The notes: a model not told the origin generated them from the sequence alone. 64,000 nucleotides of DNA from 2-02-FULL-47-50 sp964479045 (GCA_964479045.1 CAYZJI010000001.1:248001-312000); one strand, 5' to 3'. Positions 34,382 through 44,023 are shown, counted from the stretch's first letter. A program made the numbers and translations.

Positions 34382-35360
34382 GATGATCCCCGCCGTCACT
34401 GTCAGCCAGATTGCCCATGGTCATGGCCATGACGGCCATGCGCACGGCGATACCGTGACTGACCTGTTGCAATATCACGGAACGTTCTCCATCCGCTACG
34501 TGAGAATCTATTTCCACACCGCGGTTGATCGGGCCCGGATGCATCACGATGGCATCCGGTCTGGCGACACGCAGGCGTTTTTCCGTCAGACCATAGAGAC
34601 GGAAATATTCAGATTCATCCGGCAACAGTGCGCGGCGCATACGTTCGTGTTGCAAGCGCAGCATGATGATCACGTCCACATCTTTTAATCCCTGTTCCAG
34701 ATCGTGAAATACGTGCACCCCCAGCATATGCACATCGGCGGGGATCAGCGTGCGCGGACCGATGACGCGGATTTCGTGTACGCCAAGGATGGACAGGGCA
34801 TGGATGTTCGAGCGCGCCACGCGGGAGTGCAGGATGTCACCGACAATCGCCACCCGCAGTGGAGCGAAGTCACCTTTATGTTTCTGGATGGTGTACATGT
34901 CCAGCATGGCTTGGGTGGGATGGGCGTGTCGGCCGTCACCACCATTAATCACGCTCACATGCGGCGCGACTTTCGAAGCAATGTAATGCGCAGCACCACT
35001 GTCTGCATGACGCACCACGAACATGTCACAGTGCATTGCTTCCAGGGTGCGCAAGGTGTCCAGCAGTGATTCGCCCTTTTTGGCGGAGGAGCTGGCGATA
35101 TTCAGGTTCAACACATCCGCCGACAAACGCTTGGCAGCAAGTTCAAATGTGGTGCGGGTGCGGGTGCTGGGCTCGAAGAAGAGGTTGGCGATGGTTTTGC
35201 CGCGGAGTAAGGGGACTTTCTTTACGGCCCGATCGCCTACACCGGAAAAGGATTCTGCATATTTAAGGAGGTCCAGCAACAGGGAACGGTTCAGACCATC
35301 AATGGTGAGAAAATGCTTGAGTCGTCCCTGTTTGTCGAGTTGGATATTAGTCTGGTTCAT
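34365..35360 (-). CDS. pyrB: Aspartate carbamoyltransferase catalytic subunit
   Basis: PyrB makes carbamoyl-aspartate from carbamoyl phosphate and aspartate, the first committed pyrimidine step. The protein has 331 residues. The carbamoyl-phosphate site FEPSTRTRTTFE and the segments KKGESLLDTLRTLEAM, HPTQAMLDMYT and MHPGPINRGVEI are intact. It belongs to the class associated with a PyrC-like subunit. It overlaps pyrR by 4 nt at its start and pyrC' by 17 nt at its end. The regulatory subunit PyrI is not present. Confidence 0.97.
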   Translation of the reverse strand: MNQTNIQLDKQGRLKHFLTIDGLNRSLLLDLLKYAESFSGVGDRAVKKVPLLRGKTIANLFFEPSTRTRTTFELAAKRLSADVLNLNIASSSAKKGESLLDTLRTLEAMHCDMFVVRHADSGAAHYIASKVAPHVSVINGGDGRHAHPTQAMLDMYTIQKHKGDFAPLRVAIVGDILHSRVARSNIHALSILGVHEIRVIGPRTLIPADVHMLGVHVFHDLEQGLKDVDVIIMLRLQHERMRRALLPDESEYFRLYGLTEKRLRVARPDAIVMHPGPINRGVEIDSHVADGERSVILQQVSHGIAVRMAVMAMTMGNLADSDGGDHHAHRD

Positions 35361-35854
35361 TCCGCCGTTTTGATTTCCAGTGCCAAAGGCTCTGGGCCGG
35401 AGAGTTTAACATGCTCGCCGGGTTTTAGTGTCATCCTTTTTCCAACCACATCGGCACTGATGGGTAGTTCACGCCCGCTGCGCTCCACCAATGCCGCCAG
35501 TATGATGCAGGCCGGCCGGCCATAATCAAAAATCTCATTCAGCGCAGCGCGCACCGTACGGCCGGTATGCAGAACATCATCCACCAGGATGATTTCACGA
35601 TCTTCAACACTGTACGGCAGGCTGGATGGAGTTACACGTGGATGCAGGCCGATACGGCTGAAGTCATCCCGGTAAAAGGCAATATTCAGTTCGCCCAGCG
35701 GTTCCGTGAGCCGCATGTGTTTGTGCAGATGCTGTGCCACCCAGACACCGCCGGTCTGGATGCCGATCATTAATGGCCTGTTCAAACCCAGACTGGCAAG
35801 CTGATCTGCCATACGGGTCAGCCAGTCAGCGATTTCCGTGGTGTTATGAGTCAT
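35357..35854 (-). CDS. pyrR: PyrR: pyrimidine operon regulator / uracil phosphoribosyltransferase
   Basis: A 165-residue phosphoribosyltransferase-fold protein. The PRPP motif is EIILVDDVLHTGRTVRAAL, with the substrate loop GELNIAFYRDDFSRIG. In Gram-positive bacteria PyrR binds pyr mRNA to control attenuation; in gammaproteobacteria its regulatory activity is less clear, and it may act mainly as UPRTase. I saw no obvious PyrR-binding attenuator in the tight gene junctions here. It overlaps ruvX and pyrB by 4 nt each. Confidence 0.95.
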   Translation of the reverse strand: MTHNTTEIADWLTRMADQLASLGLNRPLMIGIQTGGVWVAQHLHKHMRLTEPLGELNIAFYRDDFSRIGLHPRVTPSSLPYSVEDREIILVDDVLHTGRTVRAALNEIFDYGRPACIILAALVERSGRELPISADVVGKRMTLKPGEHVKLSGPEPLALEIKTAE

Positions 35855-36279
35855 GGATTGACAGAGTAGTCCTGTGTTTCCGTTGCAGCATGTTCCGCCA
35901 GCCAGGTTTCCAGTATGGCTTGCGCGGCGATTGAATCAAGCCAGGCATCCTGACCGGAGCGCTCCCGCGCCTCAAAAGTCGAAAGCCTTTCATCCATCGC
36001 GAAGACCGGAAGCTTGTAACGTCCCTCCAGCCGCCGCGCGAAAGATGCCGCCTGTTCTGTCATGCTTTGTTCGGTACCATCCATATTTAACGGATGACCG
36101 ACGATCAGCGCATCCGGTTGCCAGTCCTGTATCAGACGTGTAATCCCGGCCCAGTCAGGATCATTTTTAACTGTAGTCAATATCGACAAGGGTGTGGCGG
36201 TTCCGGTAACCGTCTGACCTACTGCGACGCCGATACGTTTTTCGCCGTAATCAAAACAGAGCAGTGTATTGATGGTCAC
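35851..36279 (-). CDS. ruvX: Putative pre-16S rRNA nuclease / Holliday junction resolvase RuvX (YqgF)
   Basis: A 142-residue RNase H-fold nuclease of the YqgF family. The N-terminal catalytic Asp is in LCFDYGEKRIGVAVG, the Glu in DERLSTFEAR, and the second Asp near SGQDAWLDSIAAQAIL. YqgF trims the 5' end of 16S rRNA in E. coli; resolvase activity has also been proposed. The gene is part of the yqgE-ruvX-pyrR-pyrB overlap chain. Confidence 0.95.
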   Translation of the reverse strand: MTINTLLCFDYGEKRIGVAVGQTVTGTATPLSILTTVKNDPDWAGITRLIQDWQPDALIVGHPLNMDGTEQSMTEQAASFARRLEGRYKLPVFAMDERLSTFEARERSGQDAWLDSIAAQAILETWLAEHAATETQDYSVNP

Positions 36280-36842
36280 GCGTGGCCGACGTCGGTGGAG
36301 AGTTTGTCCAGATCCACGCCGGCCAGTGCAGCAGCGGCACCCCAGCGTAATTCTGCCGGCGTATTGAATATGATGCTGGCATCGGCAGGAGCATTCAGCC
36401 AGGCGTTGTCCTTGATCTCCTGTTCCAATTGGCCGGCGCCCCAGCCGGCATAGCCCAGGGCAATCAAGCTGTGTTCCGGGCCTGCGCCGGTGGCAATGGC
36501 ACGCAGAATATCGCGTGAGGTGGCAATGCCTATGGCACCGCAGATTTCAATGGAATATTCCCATTTCCGGATGGGCTGGTGCAGCACAAAACCGCGATCA
36601 GCCTGTACCGGCCCGCCCTGATATATCGGAATGTGTGTAACCATATCCGTGCTGGGTGTGATATCCATCTGATCCAGGACTTCGGCGAGCATCAGGTCGA
36701 GAGGCCGGTTGATGATAATTCCCATGGCGCCGTCTTCATTATGCGCGCAGATGTATGTGACAGTGTGGTGAAAATTGGGGTCTGAGAGCCCCGGCATGGC
36801 AATCAGGAATTGATTGGTCAGGTTGGTGGACTGCATGCCCAT
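36276..36842 (-). CDS. yqgE: YqgE/AlgH family protein
   Basis: A 188-residue DUF179 protein. Typical segments are NQFLIAMPGLSDPNFHHTVTYICAHNEDGAMGIIINRP, GGPVQADRGFVLH and LGYAGWGAGQLEQEI. The function is unresolved: the family was linked to alginate regulation in Pseudomonas (AlgH) but has no clear DNA-binding motif. It overlaps ruvX by 4 nt. Confidence 0.94.
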   Translation of the reverse strand: MGMQSTNLTNQFLIAMPGLSDPNFHHTVTYICAHNEDGAMGIIINRPLDLMLAEVLDQMDITPSTDMVTHIPIYQGGPVQADRGFVLHQPIRKWEYSIEICGAIGIATSRDILRAIATGAGPEHSLIALGYAGWGAGQLEQEIKDNAWLNAPADASIIFNTPAELRWGAAAALAGVDLDKLSTDVGHA

Positions 36843-36893
36843 AGTATCCGATTGATTGTATGAAACTACAAGACCGGAAATATCGCTTCGGGT

Positions 36894-37910
36894 TCAGCGG
36901 AAACTGTTGTTCAGGAACTGCCAGGTGCGGGTGATATGCAGTATGTCCGTTTCCTTTTTTATATGATCCGGAAACGGCGCAAACGGTGACGATAGCTCTA
37001 CAATACGGATGGCGGCATCATCCAGTATTTTTGAACCGGAGGAACGGCGGATGGTAATCTGGTTGACGCTGCCATCGGCATTCAGGGCCACGTCCAGAAT
37101 CAGGCTGCCGGAGAGTTTGCGTTTGCGGGCATCGTCCGGGTAATTCAGATTCCCCACGCGTTCAACCTTGGCGCGCCAGGCTTCCATATACGCGGCGTAA
37201 TTAAACTCTTTGGTGCTGGCAGACAGGAACTTGCGTCGTGGCCGTTCAGCTTTGGCTTCCAGCTTGCGCCGGATCTCCGCGCTTAAAGATGCAATTTCCA
37301 GACTGTTGGCAAGCAATGTTGCCGCGCTGGGTAGCGGTGGCGTCTCAGGTTGCTCCGGCATGGGCTCCTGTTTCTCGGATTTCACCTGCTCGGCCACTTC
37401 CGGTGTGGTTTTGTCGACTGGCTGCAGTTCTTCGGTTTTTTCAGGCGCTGTTTCTGTAAGCGGGGCTTCAGCATCATCAGCTTCCACTGCAATCTCTTCT
37501 TCAGCGTGGATCGGTTCCGGCTCAGCAATTGCTTCGGTTTGCTCGGGCACTGGCGGGGTGCTTTCCGGTGGTGGCTGTGATTCGATCTGAGGTGGAGCCG
37601 CCAGTTGTGGTGTCTGGTCCGGAAATGGCGCAAGCTCCGGGGAGGAGGGACTCACGTGTTCAGCCGTGTCCCCGCCGCCTTCCAGATTGGCCTGGGCCAG
37701 AAACGTGGCATCTTCCACCGGTGCACTTTCCTGCTGCACGAGGATGATTTCCATGGTTTCGTAACGCGGGAGGATTTCATCTTCCGTTTTGAAAGTCACA
37801 CCCAGTATGAGAATGGCGTGCGCGATGATGGCCAGGCATAAGGTCAGACTGAAACGATCGCCCGGTGTGATATCGGGCCGGTTGACCATCGGTGTGGGCA
37901 CGGCTTTCAT
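36894..37910 (-). CDS. TonB family protein (TonB3-like)
   Basis: A 338-residue TonB-type protein: a short cytoplasmic start, one membrane helix (~22-40), a long Pro/Glu-rich periplasmic spacer (~60-200), and the C-terminal TonB fold with YPDDARKRKLSGSLILDVAL and SSGSKILDDAAIRIV. The position between yqgE and gshB equals that of tonB3 in P. aeruginosa, which is needed for normal twitching and pilus assembly rather than iron uptake. It may therefore act with the pilT/pilU genes in this window. There are no exbB/exbD genes nearby. It overlaps gshB by 4 nt. Confidence 0.88.
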   Translation of the reverse strand: MKAVPTPMVNRPDITPGDRFSLTLCLAIIAHAILILGVTFKTEDEILPRYETMEIILVQQESAPVEDATFLAQANLEGGGDTAEHVSPSSPELAPFPDQTPQLAAPPQIESQPPPESTPPVPEQTEAIAEPEPIHAEEEIAVEADDAEAPLTETAPEKTEELQPVDKTTPEVAEQVKSEKQEPMPEQPETPPLPSAATLLANSLEIASLSAEIRRKLEAKAERPRRKFLSASTKEFNYAAYMEAWRAKVERVGNLNYPDDARKRKLSGSLILDVALNADGSVNQITIRRSSGSKILDDAAIRIVELSSPFAPFPDHIKKETDILHITRTWQFLNNSFR

Positions 37911-38857
37911 GTACGGCGTTTCTGTTCTATGGCGAGCATCAGGTCTCTGGCGATATTGAGATTATAGATCGCATCGAGTTCCCGGATGCAGGTTGGGCTG
38001 GTGATGTTGATTTCGGTGAGATAATTGCCAATGACATCTATCCCCACGAATAACAGACCCTGTTCGCGGAACACCGGCGCCAGCCGGTTGCAGATTTCAC
38101 GATCACGTGCTGAAAGCTCCACGCCTTTGCCGGTACCGCCTGCCGCGAGATTCCCGCGGATTTCGCCCGGTCTGGGTATGCGTGCAAGCGCGTAGGGCAC
38201 GGGCGTGCCATCGATCAGCAATATACGTTTGTCGCCGTCCTTGATTTCCGGAATATAACGTTGCGCCACGATCAGGCGGCGGCCCAGGTCCGTGAGTGAT
38301 TCGATGATGATGGGCAGGTTCGGATCAGCAGGGTTCACACGGAAAATCGAGGCGCCGCCCATGCCATCCAGCGGTTTCAGAATGACATCCCGGTGTGTTT
38401 CAATAAATGCAAATAATTGACCTGATTCCCGGCTGATCAGGGTGGGGGCTGTGAGATCCGGAAAATGATTGATGAATAATTTTTCATTGTAATTTCTTAA
38501 CGCGGCCGGGTTGTTCACGACCAGCACGCCTTCATGCCGGGCGAGTTCGAGCAACTGGGTAATATAAATGTAATCCATGGTTACCGGCGGATCCTTGCGC
38601 ATGAGGATCACATCAAGCATGGAAAGTTTTTGTGTAGCATTGCTGATTAAGGTGTACCAGTGTTCCGGATGGTCCCTGACTTCCAGCCGCCACATGCGGG
38701 CGTGGACGGCGCCGTCGGCAGCATACAGATCATGCATCTCCATATAATGCAGTTCCCAGCCCATGGCCTGGGCCGCCAACAGCATGGCAAATGAGCTGTC
38801 CTTTTTGATATTAATCCCCGCGATGGGATCCATGATGATGCCGAGTTTCATAAGCAT
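37907..38857 (-). CDS. gshB: Glutathione synthetase
   Basis: GshB joins glycine to gamma-glutamylcysteine with ATP. The protein has 316 residues; start ATG 38857 or ATG 38851 (MKLGIIMDPI), which cannot be separated. ATP-grasp features are VILKPLDGMGGASIFRV, QRYIPEIKDGDKRILLI and NITSPTCIREL. It is first in the minus-strand operon leading through tonB and yqgE to the pyr genes, and divergent from hemC. Confidence 0.97.
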   Translation of the reverse strand: MLMKLGIIMDPIAGINIKKDSSFAMLLAAQAMGWELHYMEMHDLYAADGAVHARMWRLEVRDHPEHWYTLISNATQKLSMLDVILMRKDPPVTMDYIYITQLLELARHEGVLVVNNPAALRNYNEKLFINHFPDLTAPTLISRESGQLFAFIETHRDVILKPLDGMGGASIFRVNPADPNLPIIIESLTDLGRRLIVAQRYIPEIKDGDKRILLIDGTPVPYALARIPRPGEIRGNLAAGGTGKGVELSARDREICNRLAPVFREQGLLFVGIDVIGNYLTEINITSPTCIRELDAIYNLNIARDLMLAIEQKRRT

Positions 38858-38930
38858 TAAACGTCAGGCGCTAATGGGTGTGCAGAAGAGTCTATTACAA
38901 GTGTAAGATGCAAGGGAATCAATATACCGT

Positions 38931-39869
38931 GTGAGGCCTGGTTTGCAGCCGGTTATCCGTATCGCCACCCGTGAAAGTCCGCTGGCCCTGTGGCAGGCCC
39001 GGCATGTCGCGCAGGAATTGCAGAAACTGTATGACGGGCTCAGGGTGGAGTTGATCGGTATGACCACACAGGGCGATCGGGTTCTGGAAAGCACGCTGGC
39101 ATCTGTGGGCGGTAAGGGCCTGTTCGTAAAGGAGCTGGAGCAGGCCTTGCTGGATCGCAGGGCGGATATCGCGGTGCACTCGATGAAAGATGTTACTGTG
39201 GATTTTCCGGAAGGGCTGGCACTGTCAGTGATTATGCAGCGTGCAGATCCGCGAGATGTATTTATCTCCAATGCATTTGCCGCGCTTGCTGAACTGCCCG
39301 AAGGCAGCTGTGTTGGAACCTCCAGTCTGCGCCGTCAGTGCCAGTTATATGCACATCGGCCGGATCTGGAGATTATTCCCTTGCGTGGCAATGTCGGCAC
39401 ACGTCTGCACAAACTGGACGAGGGCATGTACGACGCGATTATCCTGGCGTCTGCCGGTGTAACGCGACTGGGCCTTGCCGATCGTGTACGGGAATATCTT
39501 TCACCGGACGTCATGTTGCCAGCAGCCGGTCAAGGCGCCATCGGTATCGAAACGCGCACGCATGATCGGGAGATGATCGACATGCTTCTGCCATTGAATC
39601 ATACGTCAACCCGCATACAACTTGCGGCAGAACGCGCGTTGACCCGCAATCTCTATGGCGGCTGTCAGTTGCCCATTGCTGCCTATGCGGAAATTTCGGG
39701 TGAAGCAATCAAGTTGCGTGGATTGGTGGGCAGTCATGACGGACGTACGATTATCAGTGACAGCGTCCTCGGTCATATTAATGAAGCAGAAATGCTGGGC
39801 ACTGCGCTTGCGCAACGCCTGCTGAACAAAGGCGCGGATAAAATTCTTCAGAATGTACGGCATGGGTAA
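38931..39869 (+). CDS. hemC: Porphobilinogen deaminase (hydroxymethylbilane synthase)
   Basis: HemC polymerises four porphobilinogens to hydroxymethylbilane. The protein has 312 residues, starting at GTG 38931; AGGGAA is 12-13 nt upstream. The N-terminal IRIATRESPLALWQA, GGKGLFVKELEQALL, VHSMKDV and the dipyrromethane-cofactor Cys in GGCQLPIAAYAE (about residue 245) are intact. It overlaps hemD by 17 nt. Confidence 0.96.
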   Translation: MRPGLQPVIRIATRESPLALWQARHVAQELQKLYDGLRVELIGMTTQGDRVLESTLASVGGKGLFVKELEQALLDRRADIAVHSMKDVTVDFPEGLALSVIMQRADPRDVFISNAFAALAELPEGSCVGTSSLRRQCQLYAHRPDLEIIPLRGNVGTRLHKLDEGMYDAIILASAGVTRLGLADRVREYLSPDVMLPAAGQGAIGIETRTHDREMIDMLLPLNHTSTRIQLAAERALTRNLYGGCQLPIAAYAEISGEAIKLRGLVGSHDGRTIISDSVLGHINEAEMLGTALAQRLLNKGADKILQNVRHG

Positions 39870-40659
39870 TATCCTGCTGAACCGGAAAGTGCTTGTGACA
39901 CGGCCAGAACAACAGGCGGAACAACTGTGCAGACTGATCGAAGGCGAGGGCGGTACAGCGCTGCGTTTCCCGGTGCAGTCGATCACGCCAGTGCCGTTAC
40001 ATCCCCAACTGAACTACATCCTTGCACATCTGTCCTGTTATCACATGTCCATATTCGTCAGTGTGAACGCAGTGCTGCATGCATTGAAACTTTTACACGG
40101 GGATACGTCCACGCTCAATGCCATGAAAGTTTTTGCCGTTGGCAGGGCAACAGTCGAAGCATTACAGAATGCAGGCGTGGTCAATGTATTCAGCGCCGGG
40201 ATGACGGGCGGCAGCGAAACCTTGCTGCAACTGCCGCAATTACAGAACACGGCGGTTCTGGGCGCGCGCATCATTATTTTCCGTGGTACGGGCGGGCGCG
40301 AACATTTATATCAGGAACTGAAAGCGCGCGGTGCTGAACCTGAGTATGCAGAGATATACCGGCGTGACACTGTATATTACGAAACATCCGTACTGGATGA
40401 GTTGTGGAAAGTGCAGAAGCCGGAAGTCATTGTCGTGAGCAGTAATGAAGGTTTGCAGGCTTTGGTTGATATGCAAAATCCGGAGCATCGGGTTATCATG
40501 CAAAAAACTGATTTGGTTTTGCTCAGCCAGCGTGCCGCAGACCTTGCCCAGACATTGGGGTTCAGCAAGGCGCCGTATCTGGCCACAGATACCAGTGATG
40601 CAGGGTTGTTTGATGCGTTGCGTCGCTGGAGCACACAGTATCACAGGACAGACCATTGA
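39853..40659 (+). CDS. hemD: Uroporphyrinogen-III synthase
   Basis: HemD cyclises hydroxymethylbilane with inversion of ring D. The protein has 268 residues from ATG 39853 (or 265 from ATG 39862). The family is poorly conserved; the supporting features are the N-terminal VLVTRPEQQAEQL, FVSVNAVLHAL, FAVGRATVEAL, and YRRDTVYY. Position between hemC and hemX is the strongest support. Its stop overlaps the hemX ATG (TGATG). Confidence 0.93.
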   Translation: MYGMGNILLNRKVLVTRPEQQAEQLCRLIEGEGGTALRFPVQSITPVPLHPQLNYILAHLSCYHMSIFVSVNAVLHALKLLHGDTSTLNAMKVFAVGRATVEALQNAGVVNVFSAGMTGGSETLLQLPQLQNTAVLGARIIIFRGTGGREHLYQELKARGAEPEYAEIYRRDTVYYETSVLDELWKVQKPEVIVVSSNEGLQALVDMQNPEHRVIMQKTDLVLLSQRAADLAQTLGFSKAPYLATDTSDAGLFDALRRWSTQYHRTDH

Positions 40660-41714
40660 TGACTGATCAATCTGCTGAAACATCGTCCGGACCCGAATCT
40701 CCTGCAGCCCCGCGGCCGGATACAGCTGCACCCGCATCATCCAGGACAAAATGGACCATCATGTTTTTTGTCCTGCTGCTGATTACCATCGTCCTTGCCG
40801 TTTATTTTCTGAACAAAATTCGCGCGCTGGAGACGGATTTGCTTGCGGCAGGTGAAACACAACAGTCCGGAAATGAAACCCTGAATGCCCGCATCAATAC
40901 TCTCGGTAATACACTGGCTGAGATACAAACACAGCATGAAAGCATGGCAGCATCGATCGCCGGTTTGTATGAGCAACAACCGGTCAGCAATGAAGACTGG
41001 GCACTGGCGGAAACGGAATATCTACTGACGCTGGCGCTGCATCAACTGCAGCTCGCCGGAGATGTACAGAGTGCCCGGCGCACCATGGAGGCGGCGGCTT
41101 TGCGTCTGCAGGGTATAACCGATGCTGATCTGGAACCTGTGCGCCAGCAGCTTGCGGCGGATATCGACCAGTTGAACACACTAAATGCCGTGGATATTAC
41201 GGGCTTTTCGATCTATCTCGCCGATTTGATCGATCGTGCCGGGACATTGCCCCTTAAGAAATCCGTGATTGAAAAAGAAGAAAATCCGGAAATTCCGGCA
41301 GAGGCCGTCCCTGCAGAGTCCGGAGCCGGTCTGCAGCATATGGGGTCGGAACTCTGGAAGGCCATAAAAAGTCTGGTGGTAATCAAGCGCGGTGCTGAGA
41401 CGCGACAGGTATTACTGCCGCCGCAGCAGGAGTATTTTCTCTATCAGAATCTCCGGCTGGAGCTGGAGAATGCACGGTTGTCCGTGATCCGGAAAGATAC
41501 AGAGAACCTGCGGACTTCGGTTAATCTGCTTAAAGACTGGCTCCAGGAGTTTTACGATACGCAGGACAGTGCTGTTGTTAATGTGCTGGAGACACTCGAC
41601 ATGATGGCCAGTGTAGAGCTGCAACCTGAATTGCCCGATATCAGTTCTTCTCTTGAGAGCCTGCGGGCCGTTCAACGAGGGCATGTCTCCAGTGACCAGT
41701 CTCCGCCACCATGA
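40659..41714 (+). CDS. hemX: HemX family membrane protein
   Basis: A 351-residue protein with an N-terminal Pro/Ala-rich cytoplasmic part, a membrane helix (~residues 28-48) and a mostly helical extracytoplasmic domain. It is often annotated as a uroporphyrinogen methyltransferase, but no SAM-binding motif is visible. The family region is EDWALAETEYLLTLALHQLQL. It is encoded in the standard hemCDXY order. Its function is not settled. The start is ATG 40659. Confidence 0.9.
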   Translation: MTDQSAETSSGPESPAAPRPDTAAPASSRTKWTIMFFVLLLITIVLAVYFLNKIRALETDLLAAGETQQSGNETLNARINTLGNTLAEIQTQHESMAASIAGLYEQQPVSNEDWALAETEYLLTLALHQLQLAGDVQSARRTMEAAALRLQGITDADLEPVRQQLAADIDQLNTLNAVDITGFSIYLADLIDRAGTLPLKKSVIEKEENPEIPAEAVPAESGAGLQHMGSELWKAIKSLVVIKRGAETRQVLLPPQQEYFLYQNLRLELENARLSVIRKDTENLRTSVNLLKDWLQEFYDTQDSAVVNVLETLDMMASVELQPELPDISSSLESLRAVQRGHVSSDQSPPP

Positions 41715-42976
41715 AATTACTGCTGATCATTATTCTTGCGTTGGTGGTTGCCGCGGTAATCGGCTCGATCGCTGCAGCCGGGGAAACCGGTCAGGTGTTG
41801 TTCGCGTTAGGAGATGTTTCTGTCCAGACCAGCCTGGTATTTTTTCTGATAGCGTTGATAGTATTGTTCAGCCTGTTCTATGCAACAATCCGCGTGCTGG
41901 TGTATCTGTTGAATTTGCCAGCGCAACTGGAAAGACGTCGCGCCTATAAACGCCAGCAACTCGCCGAGAAATACCTGAACCGGGGATTGCTGGCACTCGT
42001 CGAAGGCCGCTGGAAAACGGCAGAAGATGATCTGATCAAGGGAACACGTTATACCCATACACCGCTGATTAATTACCTGTGTGCAGCACGTGCAGCACAG
42101 TCACAGGGAAAAATCAGCAGCCGTGATCACTATCTGAAACTTGCACATTCCGAGGGTTCGGATGATAAATCGGCACTGGCATTAGCACAGGCTGAATTGC
42201 AGCTTGCCCAGCATCAGTATGAACTTGCGTTGGCAACACTCACGCATCTTTACGAACAACAGCCCCGGCAAAATCAGGTGAAATTGCTCCTGCTCAAAAC
42301 CTGTATCGGACTCAGGTCCTGGCGTGATGTCCTCACACTGCTGACCGAGATTGAGCGGTACAGGCTCATGCCGGAAGAGAACATCCTGGCGATACAACTG
42401 CAGGCATATGCAGGTTTGATGCAGGATGCCGGCAACCGCGCCAGCAAGAGAGAGCTCGAAAGTCTTTGGGGTGGTATGCCCAAAAAACTGCGGCGCGAAC
42501 TGTACCTGCTTGAAGTTTATACACAGGAGAAACTGAAATTTGCTGACAGCAGTGATTGTGAGCCTTTATTGCGGCAGGCGTTAAGACAGCACCGGGACAG
42601 TGCCATTATCCGCCTGTATGGGATGGTGGCGGGCGCCGATCCGGCCCGGCAACTGGCTTTTGCTGAGAGTCTGCATCTGTCCCGGGCGCGTGATGCTGAT
42701 TTACTGTTAACACTCGGTCGGTTGTGCATCCGCAACGCGCTTTGGGGCAAGGCCGCCACCTACCTCAAGGAGTGCATACAGATTGAACCAAAACCGGAAG
42801 CGTATCGTGAACTGGCGATGTTACTGGAAAGACAGGGCGACTATGCAGGCGCCTCCAGCTACTACCAGCAGGGACTGACGCTTGCTACAGATTCTGTCCG
42901 GCATGATTCCATAAAACTTCTGGAGCAGGCGGAAGAAGAAAAGAAAATGGCAGCGGGCGCCCGCCAGGTCGTTTAA
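41711..42976 (+). CDS. hemY: HemY-type TPR membrane protein
   Basis: A 421-residue protein with two N-terminal membrane helices and a long tetratricopeptide-like helical domain (e.g. YLNRGLLALVEGRWKTAEDD at the start of the repeats; AMLLERQGDYAGASSYYQQG near the end). This is the proteobacterial HemY with unknown role in haem synthesis, unrelated to the oxidase of the same name in Bacillus. ATGA overlap with hemX. It converges with the reductase gene after only 3 nt. Confidence 0.92.
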   Translation: MKLLLIIILALVVAAVIGSIAAAGETGQVLFALGDVSVQTSLVFFLIALIVLFSLFYATIRVLVYLLNLPAQLERRRAYKRQQLAEKYLNRGLLALVEGRWKTAEDDLIKGTRYTHTPLINYLCAARAAQSQGKISSRDHYLKLAHSEGSDDKSALALAQAELQLAQHQYELALATLTHLYEQQPRQNQVKLLLLKTCIGLRSWRDVLTLLTEIERYRLMPEENILAIQLQAYAGLMQDAGNRASKRELESLWGGMPKKLRRELYLLEVYTQEKLKFADSSDCEPLLRQALRQHRDSAIIRLYGMVAGADPARQLAFAESLHLSRARDADLLLTLGRLCIRNALWGKAATYLKECIQIEPKPEAYRELAMLLERQGDYAGASSYYQQGLTLATDSVRHDSIKLLEQAEEEKKMAAGARQVV

Positions 42977-42979
42977 TGC

Positions 42980-44023
42980 CTATTTTCCGGGCGCAATTTC
43001 AAAAGAGTCAGAATAAATCAAATCTTCCGGCATGCCGCGTTCGATAAAGGTGTCATGTACTGCGTGTACCATCGGCGGTGGGCCGCAGGCATACACTTCA
43101 TAGGACTGCAGATCACTGAAATCTTTCAATACGGCTTCATGCACAAGACCGTTGCGGCCCCTCCAGTCCTTATCATGATTTTCTGACAGTACTGGTACAT
43201 AGTGTATGTGCCGGTGCTGTTGTGCCCATCCATTTGCCAGTGGGTGCAGATATAAATCCGCCCGGGTGCGTGCACCCCAATAGAAAAAGATTTCCCGTTG
43301 CAGCCCGCGTTGCAGGCTGTGTTCAATGATACTTTTTACCGGTGCAAAACCAGTGCCACCTGCGATCATAATCATTGGCCGCTGTGAAGTTTCATTCAGG
43401 CTGAACGTGCCCAGAGGCCCCTCAATACGCAACAGCGCTTTTTCACGTAATGTGTTGAAAGCGTATTCCGAGAATACACCCCCGTCATAATGACGCACAT
43501 GCAACTCAAGAAATTCATCATCATGTGGCGCATTCGCAAGCGAGAATGAACGATGCTTGTTGTCCTGCATGAGAATGTCAATGTACTGCCCCGGCAGAAA
43601 CTGCAATCTCTCGCTACTGGGCAGTTTCATGAATAATCGAATGACGTCATGATTGAGTTTTTCTATTTTCATGACCCGGCATGGTAATTTGCGTATCGGG
43701 GGGAACTGCCCGTTCTGGACAACTTGTCGCGGCTGTATGACGATGTCAGTGAGCGGTTTCGCCTGACAAAACAGAACCATGCCGGCAGCGCGTTCTGTAT
43801 CCGTAAGACCGGTCAGATCAGATGACGGATAATCGATTTTCCCGCTGATGAGTTTTCCCTTGCAACTGCCACAACTCCCGTTACGGCAACCATAAGGGAG
43901 GTTGAATCCGTTGCGCAGTGCCGCCGCAAGCACAGTCTCGTTTTTATGCGAGGTGAATGTGCAGCCGTCTGACTGGAACGTGATGCGGAATGTCATGGGA
44001 TAATTGTCGACTGCCACGGGCAT
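42980..44023 (-). CDS. [2Fe-2S]/FAD NAD(P)H oxidoreductase (CDP-6-deoxy-glucoseen reductase-like)
   Basis: A 347-residue protein (338 if the ATG at 43996 is used, which matches the family start MTFRITFQ). Residues ~10-95 are a plant-type ferredoxin domain with C-x4-C-x2-C (CRNGSCGSC) and a fourth Cys in LFCQA. Then an FAD-binding barrel (HRSFSLANAP) and an NAD domain (MIAGGTGFAPVKSI, with YACGPPPMV near the end). Databases usually call this CDP-6-deoxy-delta-3,4-glucoseen reductase, but no deoxysugar genes are nearby; a general electron-transfer role is likelier. The partner is unknown. Confidence 0.9.
   Translation of the reverse strand: MPVAVDNYPMTFRITFQSDGCTFTSHKNETVLAAALRNGFNLPYGCRNGSCGSCKGKLISGKIDYPSSDLTGLTDTERAAGMVLFCQAKPLTDIVIQPRQVVQNGQFPPIRKLPCRVMKIEKLNHDVIRLFMKLPSSERLQFLPGQYIDILMQDNKHRSFSLANAPHDDEFLELHVRHYDGGVFSEYAFNTLREKALLRIEGPLGTFSLNETSQRPMIMIAGGTGFAPVKSIIEHSLQRGLQREIFFYWGARTRADLYLHPLANGWAQQHRHIHYVPVLSENHDKDWRGRNGLVHEAVLKDFSDLQSYEVYACGPPPMVHAVHDTFIERGMPEDLIYSDSFEIAPGK

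Noticed and set aside
37210..37590. Ser/Val-rich plus-strand frame opposite the TonB-like gene
   Set aside because: It mirrors the Pro/Glu-rich spacer of TonB; low-complexity shadow.
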